Source of the DNA: Chelatococcus sp. | GTDB lineage: Bacteria; Pseudomonadota; Alphaproteobacteria; Rhizobiales; Beijerinckiaceae | Length of the DNA stretch: 43,218 nt | Direction: 5' to 3' | Assembly: GCA_003248805.1 (NCBI GenBank) | Contig: QFQY01000042.1 | Span: 1-43,218 of the forward strand | Shown here: piece after piece, positions 19,058 to 30,501 of the stretch | Position numbering within the stretch: position 1 is the first letter of the stretch | How the letters are laid out: every line of letters begins with the position of its first letter | The notes under the pieces: model-generated | Told to the model about the DNA's origin: nothing | The model's database searches: none | What the model saw: only the letters and a program-made list of their open reading frames with translations | Program-made: the position numbers and the translations under genes

Positions 19058-20173
19058 ATGAGCACCTCCGACGCCGCCGTCTCCGCCCTCTCCGTCTGGC
19101 TCGCGCTGGAAAGCCCGACCAGCCATCCCGCCGGGGTCAACGGCATGATGGATCTCGTCGCCGCCGAGGTCGACGGGCTGCCGATCGGTGCCGAGCGCGT
19201 GCCCGGGCGCGACGGTTTCGGCGACGCGCTCATCCTGCGGGCGGGACCGGACAACGGCCAGCCGGCGGTGTTCGTGATGTCGCATCTCGACACGGTCCAC
19301 CCGGTCGGCACGCTGGCGAAGGACCTGCCGATCCGTCTCGACGGCGACAGGCTCTACGGACCGGGCGCCTGCGACATGAAGGGCGGCGCGTGGCTCGCGC
19401 TTCAGGCTTTCAAGGATGTCGCGCGCGCGGGCACGGCCAGGCGTCCGATGGTCTTCCTGTTCACGCCGGACGAGGAGGTCGGCTCGCCGACGATGCGCGG
19501 GCTGATCGAGGAGATTGGGCGCGGCGCCGTCGCCGCGCTGGTGACCGAGCCCGCCCGCAACGGCGGCAAGATCGTCACCGCGCGAAAGGGCATCGGCCGG
19601 TTCGACGTGGCGCTCGAAGGACGCCCCTCCCATTCGGGCACGCATCATGCCGACGGGCGCAGCGCCATCCGCGAGGCGGCCCACCAGATCCTCGCGGTCG
19701 AGGGCATGACCGACTATGCGCGCGGGATCACCACGGCGGTCGGCCTCGTTTCGGGCGGGACGGCCGCGAATGTCATTCCGCAGCATGCCGCGTTCAGCGT
19801 CGACCTGCGCATCACGTCGCTGGCGGACGGGGCCGAGATGGAGAAGCGCCTGCTCGGCCTGACGCCGCATGATCCGGACGTCAGGATCAGCGTGCGCGGC
19901 GGCATCAACCGGCCGCCCTATGAGAAGTCGCCCGCCGGCGCGGCGCTGTTCGAGACCGCGCGCGGCATCGCCGCAGGCATCGGCTTCGATCTGCAGGATG
20001 TGCCGATGACGGGCGGCGGCTCGGACGGCAACTTCACCGCCGCGCTCGGCGTGCCGACGCTGGACGGGCTCGGCATCGACGGCGGCGGCGCGCATACGCT
20101 CGGCGAATACGCCCTGATCTCCTCGATCGCCCCGCGCCGGGCGCTGATCAAGGGCCTGCTGGAGACGCTCTGA
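19058..20173 (+). CDS. M20 family metallopeptidase (glutamate carboxypeptidase-like)
   Basis: A 371-residue cytosolic zinc peptidase of the M20A/CPG2-like branch. The metal and catalytic motifs are in order: SHLDTVHPVGTL near residue 75 (metal His, catalytic Asp), GPGACDMKGG near 107 (bridging Asp), TPDEEVGSPT near 137 (catalytic Glu-Glu), and a late GGGAHTLGEYA with the final metal histidine near 350. The dimerisation or lid domain lies in between with GRPSHSGTHHADGRSAI. Enzymes of this group release C-terminal glutamate or hydrolyse N-acyl amino acids; the actual substrate is unknown. The ATG at 19058 has AGGATGG upstream. A large palindromic repeat follows the gene. Confidence 0.92.
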   Translation: MSTSDAAVSALSVWLALESPTSHPAGVNGMMDLVAAEVDGLPIGAERVPGRDGFGDALILRAGPDNGQPAVFVMSHLDTVHPVGTLAKDLPIRLDGDRLYGPGACDMKGGAWLALQAFKDVARAGTARRPMVFLFTPDEEVGSPTMRGLIEEIGRGAVAALVTEPARNGGKIVTARKGIGRFDVALEGRPSHSGTHHADGRSAIREAAHQILAVEGMTDYARGITTAVGLVSGGTAANVIPQHAAFSVDLRITSLADGAEMEKRLLGLTPHDPDVRISVRGGINRPPYEKSPAGAALFETARGIAAGIGFDLQDVPMTGGGSDGNFTAALGVPTLDGLGIDGGGAHTLGEYALISSIAPRRALIKGLLETL

Positions 20174-20194
20174 CGACAGAGCATCCGCTCACTG

Positions 20195-20272
20195 CGTCGT
20201 TGCGAGCGCAGCGAAGCAATCCAGTGTCGTGGGGGCGTCTTTCTGGATTGCTTCGCTGCGCTTGCAATGACG
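20195..20272. repeat. Large intergenic palindromic repeat
   Basis: Two 30-bp arms (20195-20224 and 20243-20272) are reverse complements at 28 of 30 positions, separated by 18 bp. The arms contain GCGAAGCAATCCAG and CTGGATTGCTTCGC. This form is familiar as a dispersed intergenic repeat in Bradyrhizobium-like and other Hyphomicrobiales genomes. In RNA it would make a very strong hairpin after the M20 peptidase gene. Confidence 0.85.
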
Positions 20273-20354
20273 ATCCGGCACTTCTGGGGGGCTTGCCCGG
20301 CCCGGCCATAGCCGACCCATCGGACCACGGGTTAGCATGCGCAATGCGCGAGCC

Positions 20355-20816
20355 ATGGCCAACCCGATGAAGCTGACCCATATCAACGTGGTTGCCCGTA
20401 AGGCGGACGCACTGGCGGGCTTCTACCGAAAGGTTTTCGAACTCGAGTTCCTTCGTGAGCCGAGAACGCTTTCGGGGGAAAAGGTCTCGCGAGGCAATGG
20501 CCTCGCCGACGCGGTGATCCGGTCGGTATGGCTGAGTTTACCTGGCACCCAAGCGCCGTTCCTGGAAATCCACGAGCATGAGACGACCCATGATCGGGGC
20601 CCGCCGCAGGTGAACGAGCCCGGCTTCGGCCATCTTGCTTTCGAAGTCGACGACATTGGCGGCACGCTCGCGGCCATCGTCGAAGCTGGAGGGACCCAAC
20701 TCGGCGAAATCACGGATTTCGGGTCGGACGATAAGCCTCTTCTGATCGTTTATGCGCGCGACCCCGAGGGCAACATTCTCGAGCTCGAGCAGTCGTCGGC
20801 GGCATCGAGCGGGTAA
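20355..20816 (+). CDS. VOC superfamily (glyoxalase/bleomycin resistance-like) protein
   Basis: A protein of about 153 residues made of two beta-alpha-beta-beta-beta modules. The usual metal positions are visible: His in LTHINVVA near residue 8, Glu in FLEIHEHE near 75, His in FGHLAFEVDD near 95, and Glu in GNILELEQ at the end. The pattern fits a lactoylglutathione-lyase-like or dioxygenase-like metal enzyme; the substrate cannot be told. ATGs at 20337, 20355 and 20367 are all possible and none has a strong ribosome site. It begins a lower-GC pocket that runs to gyrA. Confidence 0.8.
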   Translation: MANPMKLTHINVVARKADALAGFYRKVFELEFLREPRTLSGEKVSRGNGLADAVIRSVWLSLPGTQAPFLEIHEHETTHDRGPPQVNEPGFGHLAFEVDDIGGTLAAIVEAGGTQLGEITDFGSDDKPLLIVYARDPEGNILELEQSSAASSG

Positions 20817-20863
20817 CCGCTGTTGTCTGCTGTCGGCCTGTTGCGGACAGAGCCCGTCAGTGC

Positions 20864-21181
20864 TCAATCTGGTTTGAACAGGTCTCCGAAGCCAAGCGTG
20901 TTGCTGATCGCGGCCATTGCGAGTGCGGCGAAGACGAAGGCGGCGGCCCATGTCGCGCGCTTCATTATCTCGTTGCCGCGACGATTTCTTATCGCCGCCG
21001 CTGCCGATAGCCACGCTCCCGCAACCCAAAGTGGGAGGGACAGCAAGAGAAGCATCCAGAAGCCCAGTTCGTGGGCACCCCGTGCCCGACCGTTGAGAGC
21101 CTCCGAAGCGCTGAGCGGGATCAGATATCCCAGGATCGCGGCGGACAGTAGCAACGCACCGAACGACATTGCTGTGGCCAT
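20864..21181 (-). CDS. Small hypothetical membrane protein
   Basis: A 105-residue protein with three hydrophobic segments (about 6-24, 40-63 and 75-95), separated by short charged loops including RNRRGNE. I recognise no family. The ATG at 21181 is used; an internal ATG at 21169 is equally likely. It is convergent with the VOC gene (47 bp between the stops) and lies in the same lower-GC pocket. Confidence 0.55.
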   Translation of the reverse strand: MATAMSFGALLLSAAILGYLIPLSASEALNGRARGAHELGFWMLLLLSLPLWVAGAWLSAAAAIRNRRGNEIMKRATWAAAFVFAALAMAAISNTLGFGDLFKPD

Positions 21182-21354
21182 GAGGCAATGGCGATGTTCC
21201 GGGTGTGGGGCACAGAAGCCTCGCTGGTTGGAGCGACGATAAGCCCGTAGCGCGATCTGGCCAATGCCTGCTCCCGACGCATTACCTACACTAGCGGCGG
21301 AGCGATCTTTGGGGAATCATCGGCGCATGGCTGCAATGATTGGCGGAGATTTGC

Positions 21355-21699
21355 TTGAGACTGGGCATCAATCTTCGCGGAGATCTCGCGAAACTTCAGG
21401 CCGATGAACTCGCTACCCATTTTGAGAGGTGCGTCGCCCGCCGAGAGTGGTTGGCAGCCCGTGCAGGCGACCGGCTAAACCGATGGTTCTATGAATCTGG
21501 TTTAGCGATGCCCTTTGGTCGGGGCCCCTTCCATGCCCGCATCTTCTATCGGCTCATGGGCCTTCTGTATGGAGGCACTTGGAGAGGATTGGACGGTTGC
21601 TCTCTGGGAGATCTTTTTGTCCTAGATTGTGAAATCAAAGATATCGTGGATGAAATGAAGCGCCGTGCGCATGCTACGCGTAGCGACGGTGAGGGCTGA
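21355..21699 (+). CDS. Hypothetical small protein
   Basis: A protein of about 114 residues without a recognisable domain. It is soluble and mixed-charge, with aromatic-rich segments WFYESGLAMPFGRGPFHARIFYRLMGLLYGG (core GRGPFHARIFYRLMGLLY). There is no ATG start; a TTG at 21355 lies 7 nt after GGCGGAG, and an upstream TTG at 21340 directly follows a stop. The composition is less GC-rich than gyrA beside it. The reading is protein-like rather than a shadow frame, but the gene could be a fragment. Confidence 0.45.
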   Translation: MRLGINLRGDLAKLQADELATHFERCVARREWLAARAGDRLNRWFYESGLAMPFGRGPFHARIFYRLMGLLYGGTWRGLDGCSLGDLFVLDCEIKDIVDEMKRRAHATRSDGEG

Positions 21700-21816
21700 T
21701 CGGCGCCCGCTCCCGACCCATTGCCGACACACGACGCCCATGGTCGGGACGTGCCCAACCATGACGCGGACGTGTTCTGTGGCCTGGCGCCTCGGCGCTC
21801 GCGGAGCGGGGAGGGC

Positions 21817-24612
<2,796 letters not shown>

Positions 24613-24999
24613 GGGATTAGGTCCCGATTCTTTCGCATTTTCAAGCTTCTGGCTACCCGATTCCGGGGCTTTAGGCGAGTCGCGCAGCGGGCTTTTCGGT
24701 GGAAAATAAAGCTATCGAAATCAATTACTTATGACTGTTTTGACAGATGCGTTCCGGCTCGCTCCACATTCCCGCCGCGATTGACGGCCGAACGACCCTA
24801 AAACGGGGCGGTTCTCGTCTCGCCCCGTCATCGCGGCCTGCCGGCATCGCGGCGCCACGCCGGCATCCATCGCAGACTTCCGAAGCCATTCGATAGGTCC
24901 TGGCGCTCCGCTTCGCCGAGGCCCGAACGATAACGCATCCCCGTCGACGGCCCGTTGCCGACCTTCACGGCGGGGCGCAGGCATGGCAAGGCTGAGGGC
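24613..24999. other. 387-bp intergenic region between divergent gyrA and the MarC gene
   Basis: I see no convincing gene. The gyrA-proximal part is AT-rich (24700-24745) and should hold the gyrA promoter, though I could not place clear boxes. TTGACA (24740-24745) on the plus strand lacks a good -10. A hairpin with arms ACGGGGCG and CGCCCCGT sits at 24803-24828. Confidence 0.6.
24803..24828. other. Intergenic hairpin between gyrA and the MarC gene
   Basis: A perfect 8-bp inverted repeat, ACGGGGCG and CGCCCCGT, with a 10-nt loop. There is no T-run, so it is not a normal terminator. It lies in the leader of the MarC-family gene or the divergent promoter region. Confidence 0.5.
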
Positions 25000-25632
25000 A
25001 TGCAACCCGACTTCCTCACCTCCGCCCTCGTGACGCTGCTGGTGACGCTCGATCCGCCGGGGCTGGCGCCGATCTTCCTGTCGCTGACGCAGGGCATGTC
25101 GGCGGGCGAGCGGCGGCAGGTCGCGATCCGCGCCTGCGTCATCGCCTTCGCCATCATGGCGTTCTTCGGGCTGGCCGGGGACGTCGTGCTGAAGGCGCTG
25201 GGCGTGTCGCTGCCGGCATTCCGGATCGCCGGCGGCCTGCTGCTGTTCTGGATCGCCTTCGAGATGGTGTTCGAGCGGCGCACCGAGCGGAAGCAGCAGA
25301 CGGCGCAGACCGCGATCACGCAGGATCACATCCGCAACGTCGCGGCCTTTCCGCTGGCGATCCCGCTGATGGCCGGGCCGGGCGCGCTGACGGCGACCAT
25401 TCTGCTGGCGGGGCGCGCGGAGGGAAATCCGCTGGTGCTGGCGGCGCTGGCGGTGGTCTGCGGGCTGGTGATCCTGGCCTGCCTCGCGGTCTTCCTGCTG
25501 GCGACGCCGATGGCGAAGCTGCTCGGCGTGACCGGCAATGTCGTGCTGACGCGGCTGCTCGGCGTGATCCTGGCGGCGCTCGCCGTGCAGTTCGTCATCG
25601 ACGGGGTGAGGGCCGCCTTCCCGGGCGCCTGA
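25000..25632 (+). CDS. MarC-family integral membrane protein
   Basis: A 210-residue inner-membrane protein with about six hydrophobic segments. MarC/UPF0056 features are the early LVTLDPPGLAPIFLSLTQGMS stretch (core DPPGLAPIFLSLT) and AFPLAIPLMAGPGALTATILL in the middle (core IPLMAGPGALTATI). The function of the family is unresolved; the old link with multiple antibiotic resistance in E. coli was not upheld. The ATG at 25000 has TGAGGG upstream. It is divergent from gyrA. Confidence 0.9.
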   Translation: MQPDFLTSALVTLLVTLDPPGLAPIFLSLTQGMSAGERRQVAIRACVIAFAIMAFFGLAGDVVLKALGVSLPAFRIAGGLLLFWIAFEMVFERRTERKQQTAQTAITQDHIRNVAAFPLAIPLMAGPGALTATILLAGRAEGNPLVLAALAVVCGLVILACLAVFLLATPMAKLLGVTGNVVLTRLLGVILAALAVQFVIDGVRAAFPGA

Positions 25633-25702
25633 TCGCGACCGGCGCGGCGGCGGGGAGCCCGCGTGCCCGCGCTCGCGCCCAGGCCCCCCCGGCGACCGCC
25701 CG

Positions 25703-26881
25703 CTATTTCTCCAGAAACGCCCGGATGGCCACCTCGGCCTGCTTCATCGAGACGACGCCGTCGAGATGGCCGCGCGTGCCGGTGATGGAGGCCTGCGTCA
25801 GGTCGACGCCGCCCTTCCTGAGCGTGTCCGCCGTCTTCTCCACCGCGTCGGCAGTGAAAACGAGGTCCTTGGGCTGGGTGATCAGCAGCACCGGCGCCTT
25901 GATCTTCGGCGCCGCCTCCGCGAGCGACCTGCCGCCGGCGGCGAAGAGCTGGTTGGCCTTGACCAGATAGAGGAAGTGGTTGGCGTCGGAGAGCTTGGCG
26001 CGCGCCTCTCCGGCATTGTCGAGCACGCTCTGCACCTGGAACTTGCTGGCGAGGGTCTTGGCCGGGTCCTCGCCCTCTCTGGCCGGGCGGCGGCCGAAGG
26101 TGGCGTTGGCCCAGTCCTGGTGGTTGGCCTGGAGGGTGACCGCCGTCAGCGCCTTGGCGAGGCCGGCGAGCGGCGGGGTTTTGCCGTAGTAGTCGCCCTT
26201 GTTCCAGTTGGGATCGACGAGGATGGGCGCGGCCCAGACGTCGAGCCAGGCGATCAGCATCGCATCCGCCTCGCCGGCGCCGATCACCGGCATGGCTTTG
26301 GCGACCATCTCGGGATGGCTCGCCGCCCATTCGAAGGTCTGGAGCGAGCCCATCGAGGGGCCGGCGACCAGCGCCAGCTTGCGGATGCCGAGGCTCTCGA
26401 CCAGCGCCTTCTGGACATTGACGAAGTCGCCGACGGTGACCACTGGGAAATCGAGCGCGTAAGGCTTGCCCGTGTCGGGGTCGATCGAGGCCGGGCCGGT
26501 GGTGATCGTCTTGGGATCGCCGGTGTTGAGGTTCACCAGCGTGTCGGATGAGAGGACGAAGTATTTGTTCGTGTCGATCGCCTTGCCGGGGCCGATGATG
26601 GCGTCCCAGTAGCCGGGCTGGGCGTCCTTGGCGTCGTATTTGCCGGCGGCGTGCGAATTGCCGGAGAAGAAGTGGCAGATCAGGATCGCGTTCGAGCGGT
26701 CGGCGTTCAGCGTGCCGTAGCTCTCCCAGCCGACCTTGACGTTCTTCAGCGTGCGGCCGCTCTGCGTGGTGAAGCTCGGCAGCTCGAAGACCTTCTTCTC
26801 GACGACGAGCTCCTGCGCCGCGACCGTTCCAGCCATGATCATGCTCCAGGCGCCGAGGGCGCCCGCCATCCAAGCCTTCAT
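25703..26881 (-). CDS. Exported alpha/beta hydrolase, homoserine O-acetyltransferase (MetX)-like
   Basis: A 392-residue protein. The ATG at 26881 has GGGAGGAT upstream. The N-terminus, MKAWMAGALGAWSMIMAG followed by TVAAQE, is a typical signal peptide with an AxA cleavage site, so the mature enzyme should be periplasmic. The fold has the MetX layout: SYGTLNADRSNAILICHFFSGNSHA, GPGKAIDTNKYFVL, then the nucleophile serine in AGPSMGSLQ, and late aspartate and histidine in PKDLVF and RGHLDG. True MetX enzymes are cytosolic and use acetyl-CoA. An exported copy argues for a hydrolase or acyltransferase with another role. No methionine genes are near. It follows the AsmA-like gene in the same direction after 90 bp. 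Confidence 0.85.
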   Translation of the reverse strand: MKAWMAGALGAWSMIMAGTVAAQELVVEKKVFELPSFTTQSGRTLKNVKVGWESYGTLNADRSNAILICHFFSGNSHAAGKYDAKDAQPGYWDAIIGPGKAIDTNKYFVLSSDTLVNLNTGDPKTITTGPASIDPDTGKPYALDFPVVTVGDFVNVQKALVESLGIRKLALVAGPSMGSLQTFEWAASHPEMVAKAMPVIGAGEADAMLIAWLDVWAAPILVDPNWNKGDYYGKTPPLAGLAKALTAVTLQANHQDWANATFGRRPAREGEDPAKTLASKFQVQSVLDNAGEARAKLSDANHFLYLVKANQLFAAGGRSLAEAAPKIKAPVLLITQPKDLVFTADAVEKTADTLRKGGVDLTQASITGTRGHLDGVVSMKQAEVAIRAFLEK

Positions 26882-26971
26882 CCCCGTATCCTCCCGCGAA
26901 CGACCGTCAGGCGGCCTTGAGCGCATGAGAGCGGATTTCACGGGATGGGAAAAGCTCGAAAAGCGGGCGCC

Positions 26972-28720
26972 TCAGCGCGACAGATTCGTCGGTAGGGTGA
27001 AGGCGCGGCGCGTGAGCGCCTCGCTGTCGAGATCGAGCGTCGGATTGTCGAGCTCGCCGCGCAGGGTGAAGGGCAGGAACTGCCCGCCATTGGCGGAGAC
27101 GAGCTGCAGCCCCATGTCGATCCGGCGCGTCGGGAGGGCGATCTGTCCGGCGAGCGTCGCGCGATAGGCCGGCGCGGCGAGGACGCCTTCGGTCACGGCG
27201 GCGATGCCGTTGACGATGCCGAACTGGAGGCTGGCGGTGTCGAACGCCGTCTTGCCGTGGCGCCAGTCGCTGCGCAAGGCCGCGAGCGGGCCGGCCTCGC
27301 TCCGGCGCAGCAGCTCCGCCAGGGCGATCCCGCCGATCTCGCCCTGACGCAGCGCCAGGCTCGCCTTGCCGCTCAGGGACGAGAGGAGCTGCTCCGTCGT
27401 GTTGCCGATGCCGTCCAGCGCGAACTGGAGGTTGCCGGTGCCGCCGAGGCGCAAGGGCTGCGCATCGCCGGCGAACTGGCCGAGATTGACCCTGTCGAGC
27501 ACGCCCTGCAGCTTGATGTCGACGCCGGCCGGCGTGGCTGAGGCGAGGAAGCGGCCCTTGGCGGTTCCGCCATAGGCGCTCGCCCGCAGGAGGCCGGTCT
27601 CGAAGCGCCCCTTCTTGACCAGGAGATAGGTCGCGACATCCGACAGGCGGGCGCCGTTCAGCCGGGCGGTGTCGACCGAGACGCGCAGGTCGATGTCCTG
27701 GGCGGTCCAGGCGTCGAAGGCCAGGGGGGCCGTGTCGGCGGTCGTCACGGCCCGCAGCGGCAGCCGGCCGAGCAGGCGCCCGAGATCGAGCTCGGCGCCC
27801 GCCAGCGTCCCGGCGAGGGCGAGCCGGCCGCCCGCATCGGAGAGCTTCAGCGCGCCGTCCAGCCGGTCGCCGTCGAGCCCGATCGAGACGGTGCCGAGCG
27901 AGACTTCGTGGGGCTTCACCACCGTGTCCGCCGTGAGCGAGAGGGCGCCGGTCGCGGCGGCGAGCCGCGGCTGCTCGCCGAACCAGCCGAGCAGATCGGG
28001 CAGCGACGGGGAGGAGAGCGTGGTCTGGCCTGTGATCACGCCGTCCTGGGGGCTGGACCGCATCCCCTCGAAGCGCAGCTTCATCGGGGCCGCGTTCGCC
28101 GAGAGCATGACGCGGCCGCGGCCGGCCGCCATCGGCCAGATCAGCGCGACCTCCGTCGGCTCGCCCCGCCAGGTGAGCGAGCCGGAGAGATCGAGCGGCT
28201 GGCCGGTTTCGCGCGCGCCGACGAAGAGATTGACGTCCCGCAGGATGCTCTCGATCGTTCCCTGCCGGCGCAGGAACACGGAGCCGCCGGCGATGGCGAT
28301 GCGGCTCTGGTGACGCAGATGCTCGAGGCTGGCGAGGGGGCGCTGGAGCCAGTCGCCCAGGCCCGTCTCGGTCTCCGGAATCTCGACCGCGATCTGCGGC
28401 GCGACGAGGTCGATCCGGTCGAACGAGATGCGGCCGGCGAGCAGCGGCAGGAGCCGGGCCCGCGCCTTGATGCGGGCGGCGCTGCCGGTCAACCCGGCTT
28501 CCGGGTGGGAAAAGCCGACATCGACGAGGCTGATGCGCGGCAGGGGAAGGAGTGCGATCTCGGCGCGCTGCATGCCGGACAGGACGAGGCCCGTGCGCTC
28601 CTCCACCGCGGCGATGACGCGCTGCTCGACGCGGCCGACCGCAATGTCCCAGGACTGCAGGCCGAGCAGTCCGAGGGCGATCACGAGGCAATAGGCAAGG
28701 ATCGAAGCGCGTCTCGTCAT
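26972..28720 (-). CDS. AsmA-like family protein
   Basis: A 582-residue protein with one N-terminal membrane anchor (residues about 5-22) and a long beta-rich periplasmic body. AsmA features are the early VEQRVIAAVEERTGLVLSG and ISLVDVGFSHPEAGLTGSAARIKARARLLPLLAGRISFDRIDLVAPQIAVEI pattern (cores LPRISLVDVGF, LLAGRISFDRIDLVAPQI) and a C-terminal AsmA_2-like part with LLSSLSGKASLALRQGEIGGI. Such proteins are thought to bridge membranes and move phospholipids. I chose the ATG at 28720; the same frame is open far upstream, but that part is the shadow of the permease gene. An 18-bp perfect palindrome sits 9 bp before the ATG. Confidence 0.85.
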   Translation of the reverse strand: MTRRASILAYCLVIALGLLGLQSWDIAVGRVEQRVIAAVEERTGLVLSGMQRAEIALLPLPRISLVDVGFSHPEAGLTGSAARIKARARLLPLLAGRISFDRIDLVAPQIAVEIPETETGLGDWLQRPLASLEHLRHQSRIAIAGGSVFLRRQGTIESILRDVNLFVGARETGQPLDLSGSLTWRGEPTEVALIWPMAAGRGRVMLSANAAPMKLRFEGMRSSPQDGVITGQTTLSSPSLPDLLGWFGEQPRLAAATGALSLTADTVVKPHEVSLGTVSIGLDGDRLDGALKLSDAGGRLALAGTLAGAELDLGRLLGRLPLRAVTTADTAPLAFDAWTAQDIDLRVSVDTARLNGARLSDVATYLLVKKGRFETGLLRASAYGGTAKGRFLASATPAGVDIKLQGVLDRVNLGQFAGDAQPLRLGGTGNLQFALDGIGNTTEQLLSSLSGKASLALRQGEIGGIALAELLRRSEAGPLAALRSDWRHGKTAFDTASLQFGIVNGIAAVTEGVLAAPAYRATLAGQIALPTRRIDMGLQLVSANGGQFLPFTLRGELDNPTLDLDSEALTRRAFTLPTNLSR

Positions 28721-28729
28721 GGACTTTCG

Positions 28730-28747
28730 GCCGGATTCGAATCCGGC
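28730..28747. promoter_or_regulatory. 18-bp perfect palindrome just before the AsmA-like gene
   Basis: GCCGGATTCGAATCCGGC is self-complementary over its full length. It lies 9 bp upstream of the ATG, where the ribosome site would be. It could be an operator, or an RNA hairpin that limits translation; the sequence alone does not decide. Confidence 0.4.
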
Positions 28748-28818
28748 GGTCAGGTCGCTCTCCTTTGGCTCGACGGGTTTAGGATGGCCAAGCCCCTTTG
28801 TCGAGTTTCTGCCGCCGG

Positions 28819-30501
28819 CTATCCAGAACGTTCGGGGCCCGCCTTCGCCAGCAGCACGGCGGCGGGGAGGCCGGCCAGCACGATGAGCAGCGCTGCCAGA
28901 GCGCCGTCCTCGAAGACGCCGCGCGAGGCGTGGCCGTAGACGATCGTGGAGAGCGTCTCGAGATTGAGCGGCCGCAGCAGCAGCGTGGCGGGCAGTTCCT
29001 TGAGGCAATCGACGAAGACGAGCAGGGCGGCGGCCGCCGTGGCGGGGCGCATGAGCGGCCAGTTCACCCGGCGCAGCACCTCCGGCGCGCGGGCGCCGAG
29101 CGTGCGGGCCGCCTCGTCGACGCGCGGGGAGATCCGCGACAGGCCGCTCTCGACCCCGCCGACGGCGATCGCCAGGAAGCGCACCACATAGGCCACGACC
29201 AGCGCCGCGCCCGAGCCGATGAACAGGAGACCGGGATTGACGCCGAAGAGCGCCGTGCTCGCGTCGGCGATGCGGTTGTCGAGCGCGGCGAGCGGCACGA
29301 GCAGCCCGAGCGCGAGCACGGTGCCGGGCACCGCGTAGCCGAGCGAGGCGATGCGCGCGAGCGGCTTCACCCAGGGCTCGCGCCCCTGGCGGACCGCGAC
29401 GGCGATGGCGATGCCGAGCGCCACCACCAGCCCTGAGGCGAGCAGGGCGAGCAGGACGGCGGTGACGAGCCCGCCGAGCAGGGTCGCATCGGCGTTGGCG
29501 AGCAGGCCGCGCTGTGCGACCTCGACGACGAGATAGCCCATCGGCACGACGGCGCCGAAGAAGACGGGCAGGGCGCAGGCGAGAGAGGCCGCGAACGCCC
29601 TCCCGCCCGTCAGCGGCGTGCGGCGGACGGCACGCGGCTGGCGCACGGGCAGGGCGAAGCGGCGCGCCCCCCGCAGCCAGCGCTCGGCGAGGATGAGCGC
29701 GAAGACGATGACCAGCATGACGCAGGCGATCTGCGCCGCGCCCGCCAGGGAGCCGCGGTTGACCCATGTCGTGTAGATCGACAGCGTCAGCGTCGAGACG
29801 CCGAGAAACTCGGTCGCGCCGACGTCGTTCAGGGCCTCGAGCAGGACCAGCGTGAGGCCGGCCGCGAGCGCGGGACGCGCCATCGGCAGGGCGATGCGCC
29901 AGAACAGCCGCCCCTGCGAGGCGCCGAGCGTGCGCGCCGATTCGATGATCGCCGCGCTCTGGACACCGAACAGGGCGCGCGCGCTGAGATAGACGTAAGG
30001 GTAGAGCACGGCGCTCATGATGAAGATCGCGCCCGGCAGGTTGCGCGGATCGGGAAACCAGTAGTCCCGCAGCGAGCGCCAGCCGGTCAGCGCCCGCAGG
30101 CCCGCTTGCAGCGGCCCCTGGAAGCTCAGGACATCCACATAGACATAGGCCGTGATGTAGGTCGGCAGCGCCAGAGGCAGCGCCAGCAGCCAGGCGAAGG
30201 CGCGCTGGCCCGGGAAGGCATACTGGGTCACCAGCCAGGCCGTGCCGATGCCGAGCACGGAGCAGAGGACGGCGATGCCGAGCAGGAGCAGGGCGGTGTT
30301 CGCCGTCGCCACGGGCAGGACATTGGCGATCAGGTGAGGCCAGAGGCCTTGCCCCTGCGACGACAGCGCGGTCAGGACCAGCGCGGCCAGCGGCAGCCCC
30401 GCGAGGGCAGCGCCGGCCAGCGTGGCATAGGCGAAACGCGTCGACGGCCGCCACGCGAGTGACGACCGCCGCGAGGGAGCGATGGACGCTCCGAGGCTCA
30501 T
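28819..30501 (-). CDS. Iron(III)-type ABC transporter permease (fused, two permease halves)
   Basis: A 560-residue inner-membrane protein of the FbpB/SfuB/AfuB type in which two six-helix permease units are fused. The first EAA-like loop is AAIIESARTLGASQGRLFWRIALPMARPAL and the second is VDEAARTLGARAPEVLRRVNWPLMRP (cores ESARTLGASQGRLFW, EAARTLGARAPEVLRRV). Both dock to an ATPase. The start ATG at 30501 overlaps the stop of the binding-protein gene (TGATG), so translation is coupled. No ATP-binding gene follows; the next gene downstream is AsmA-like after 98 bp. The substrate is inferred from the partner binding protein. Confidence 0.92.
   Translation of the reverse strand: MSLGASIAPSRRSSLAWRPSTRFAYATLAGAALAGLPLAALVLTALSSQGQGLWPHLIANVLPVATANTALLLLGIAVLCSVLGIGTAWLVTQYAFPGQRAFAWLLALPLALPTYITAYVYVDVLSFQGPLQAGLRALTGWRSLRDYWFPDPRNLPGAIFIMSAVLYPYVYLSARALFGVQSAAIIESARTLGASQGRLFWRIALPMARPALAAGLTLVLLEALNDVGATEFLGVSTLTLSIYTTWVNRGSLAGAAQIACVMLVIVFALILAERWLRGARRFALPVRQPRAVRRTPLTGGRAFAASLACALPVFFGAVVPMGYLVVEVAQRGLLANADATLLGGLVTAVLLALLASGLVVALGIAIAVAVRQGREPWVKPLARIASLGYAVPGTVLALGLLVPLAALDNRIADASTALFGVNPGLLFIGSGAALVVAYVVRFLAIAVGGVESGLSRISPRVDEAARTLGARAPEVLRRVNWPLMRPATAAAALLVFVDCLKELPATLLLRPLNLETLSTIVYGHASRGVFEDGALAALLIVLAGLPAAVLLAKAGPERSG

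Noticed and set aside
28737..28745. TTCGAATCC resembling a tRNA T-loop
   Set aside because: It is part of an 18-bp palindrome; no acceptor, D or anticodon arms surround it.
26972..30454. Single 1160-codon minus-strand frame covering the AsmA-like and permease regions
   Set aside because: Only the part from 28720 down is real (AsmA-like). The upstream half is an off-frame reading of the permease, which is clearly coded in another frame.
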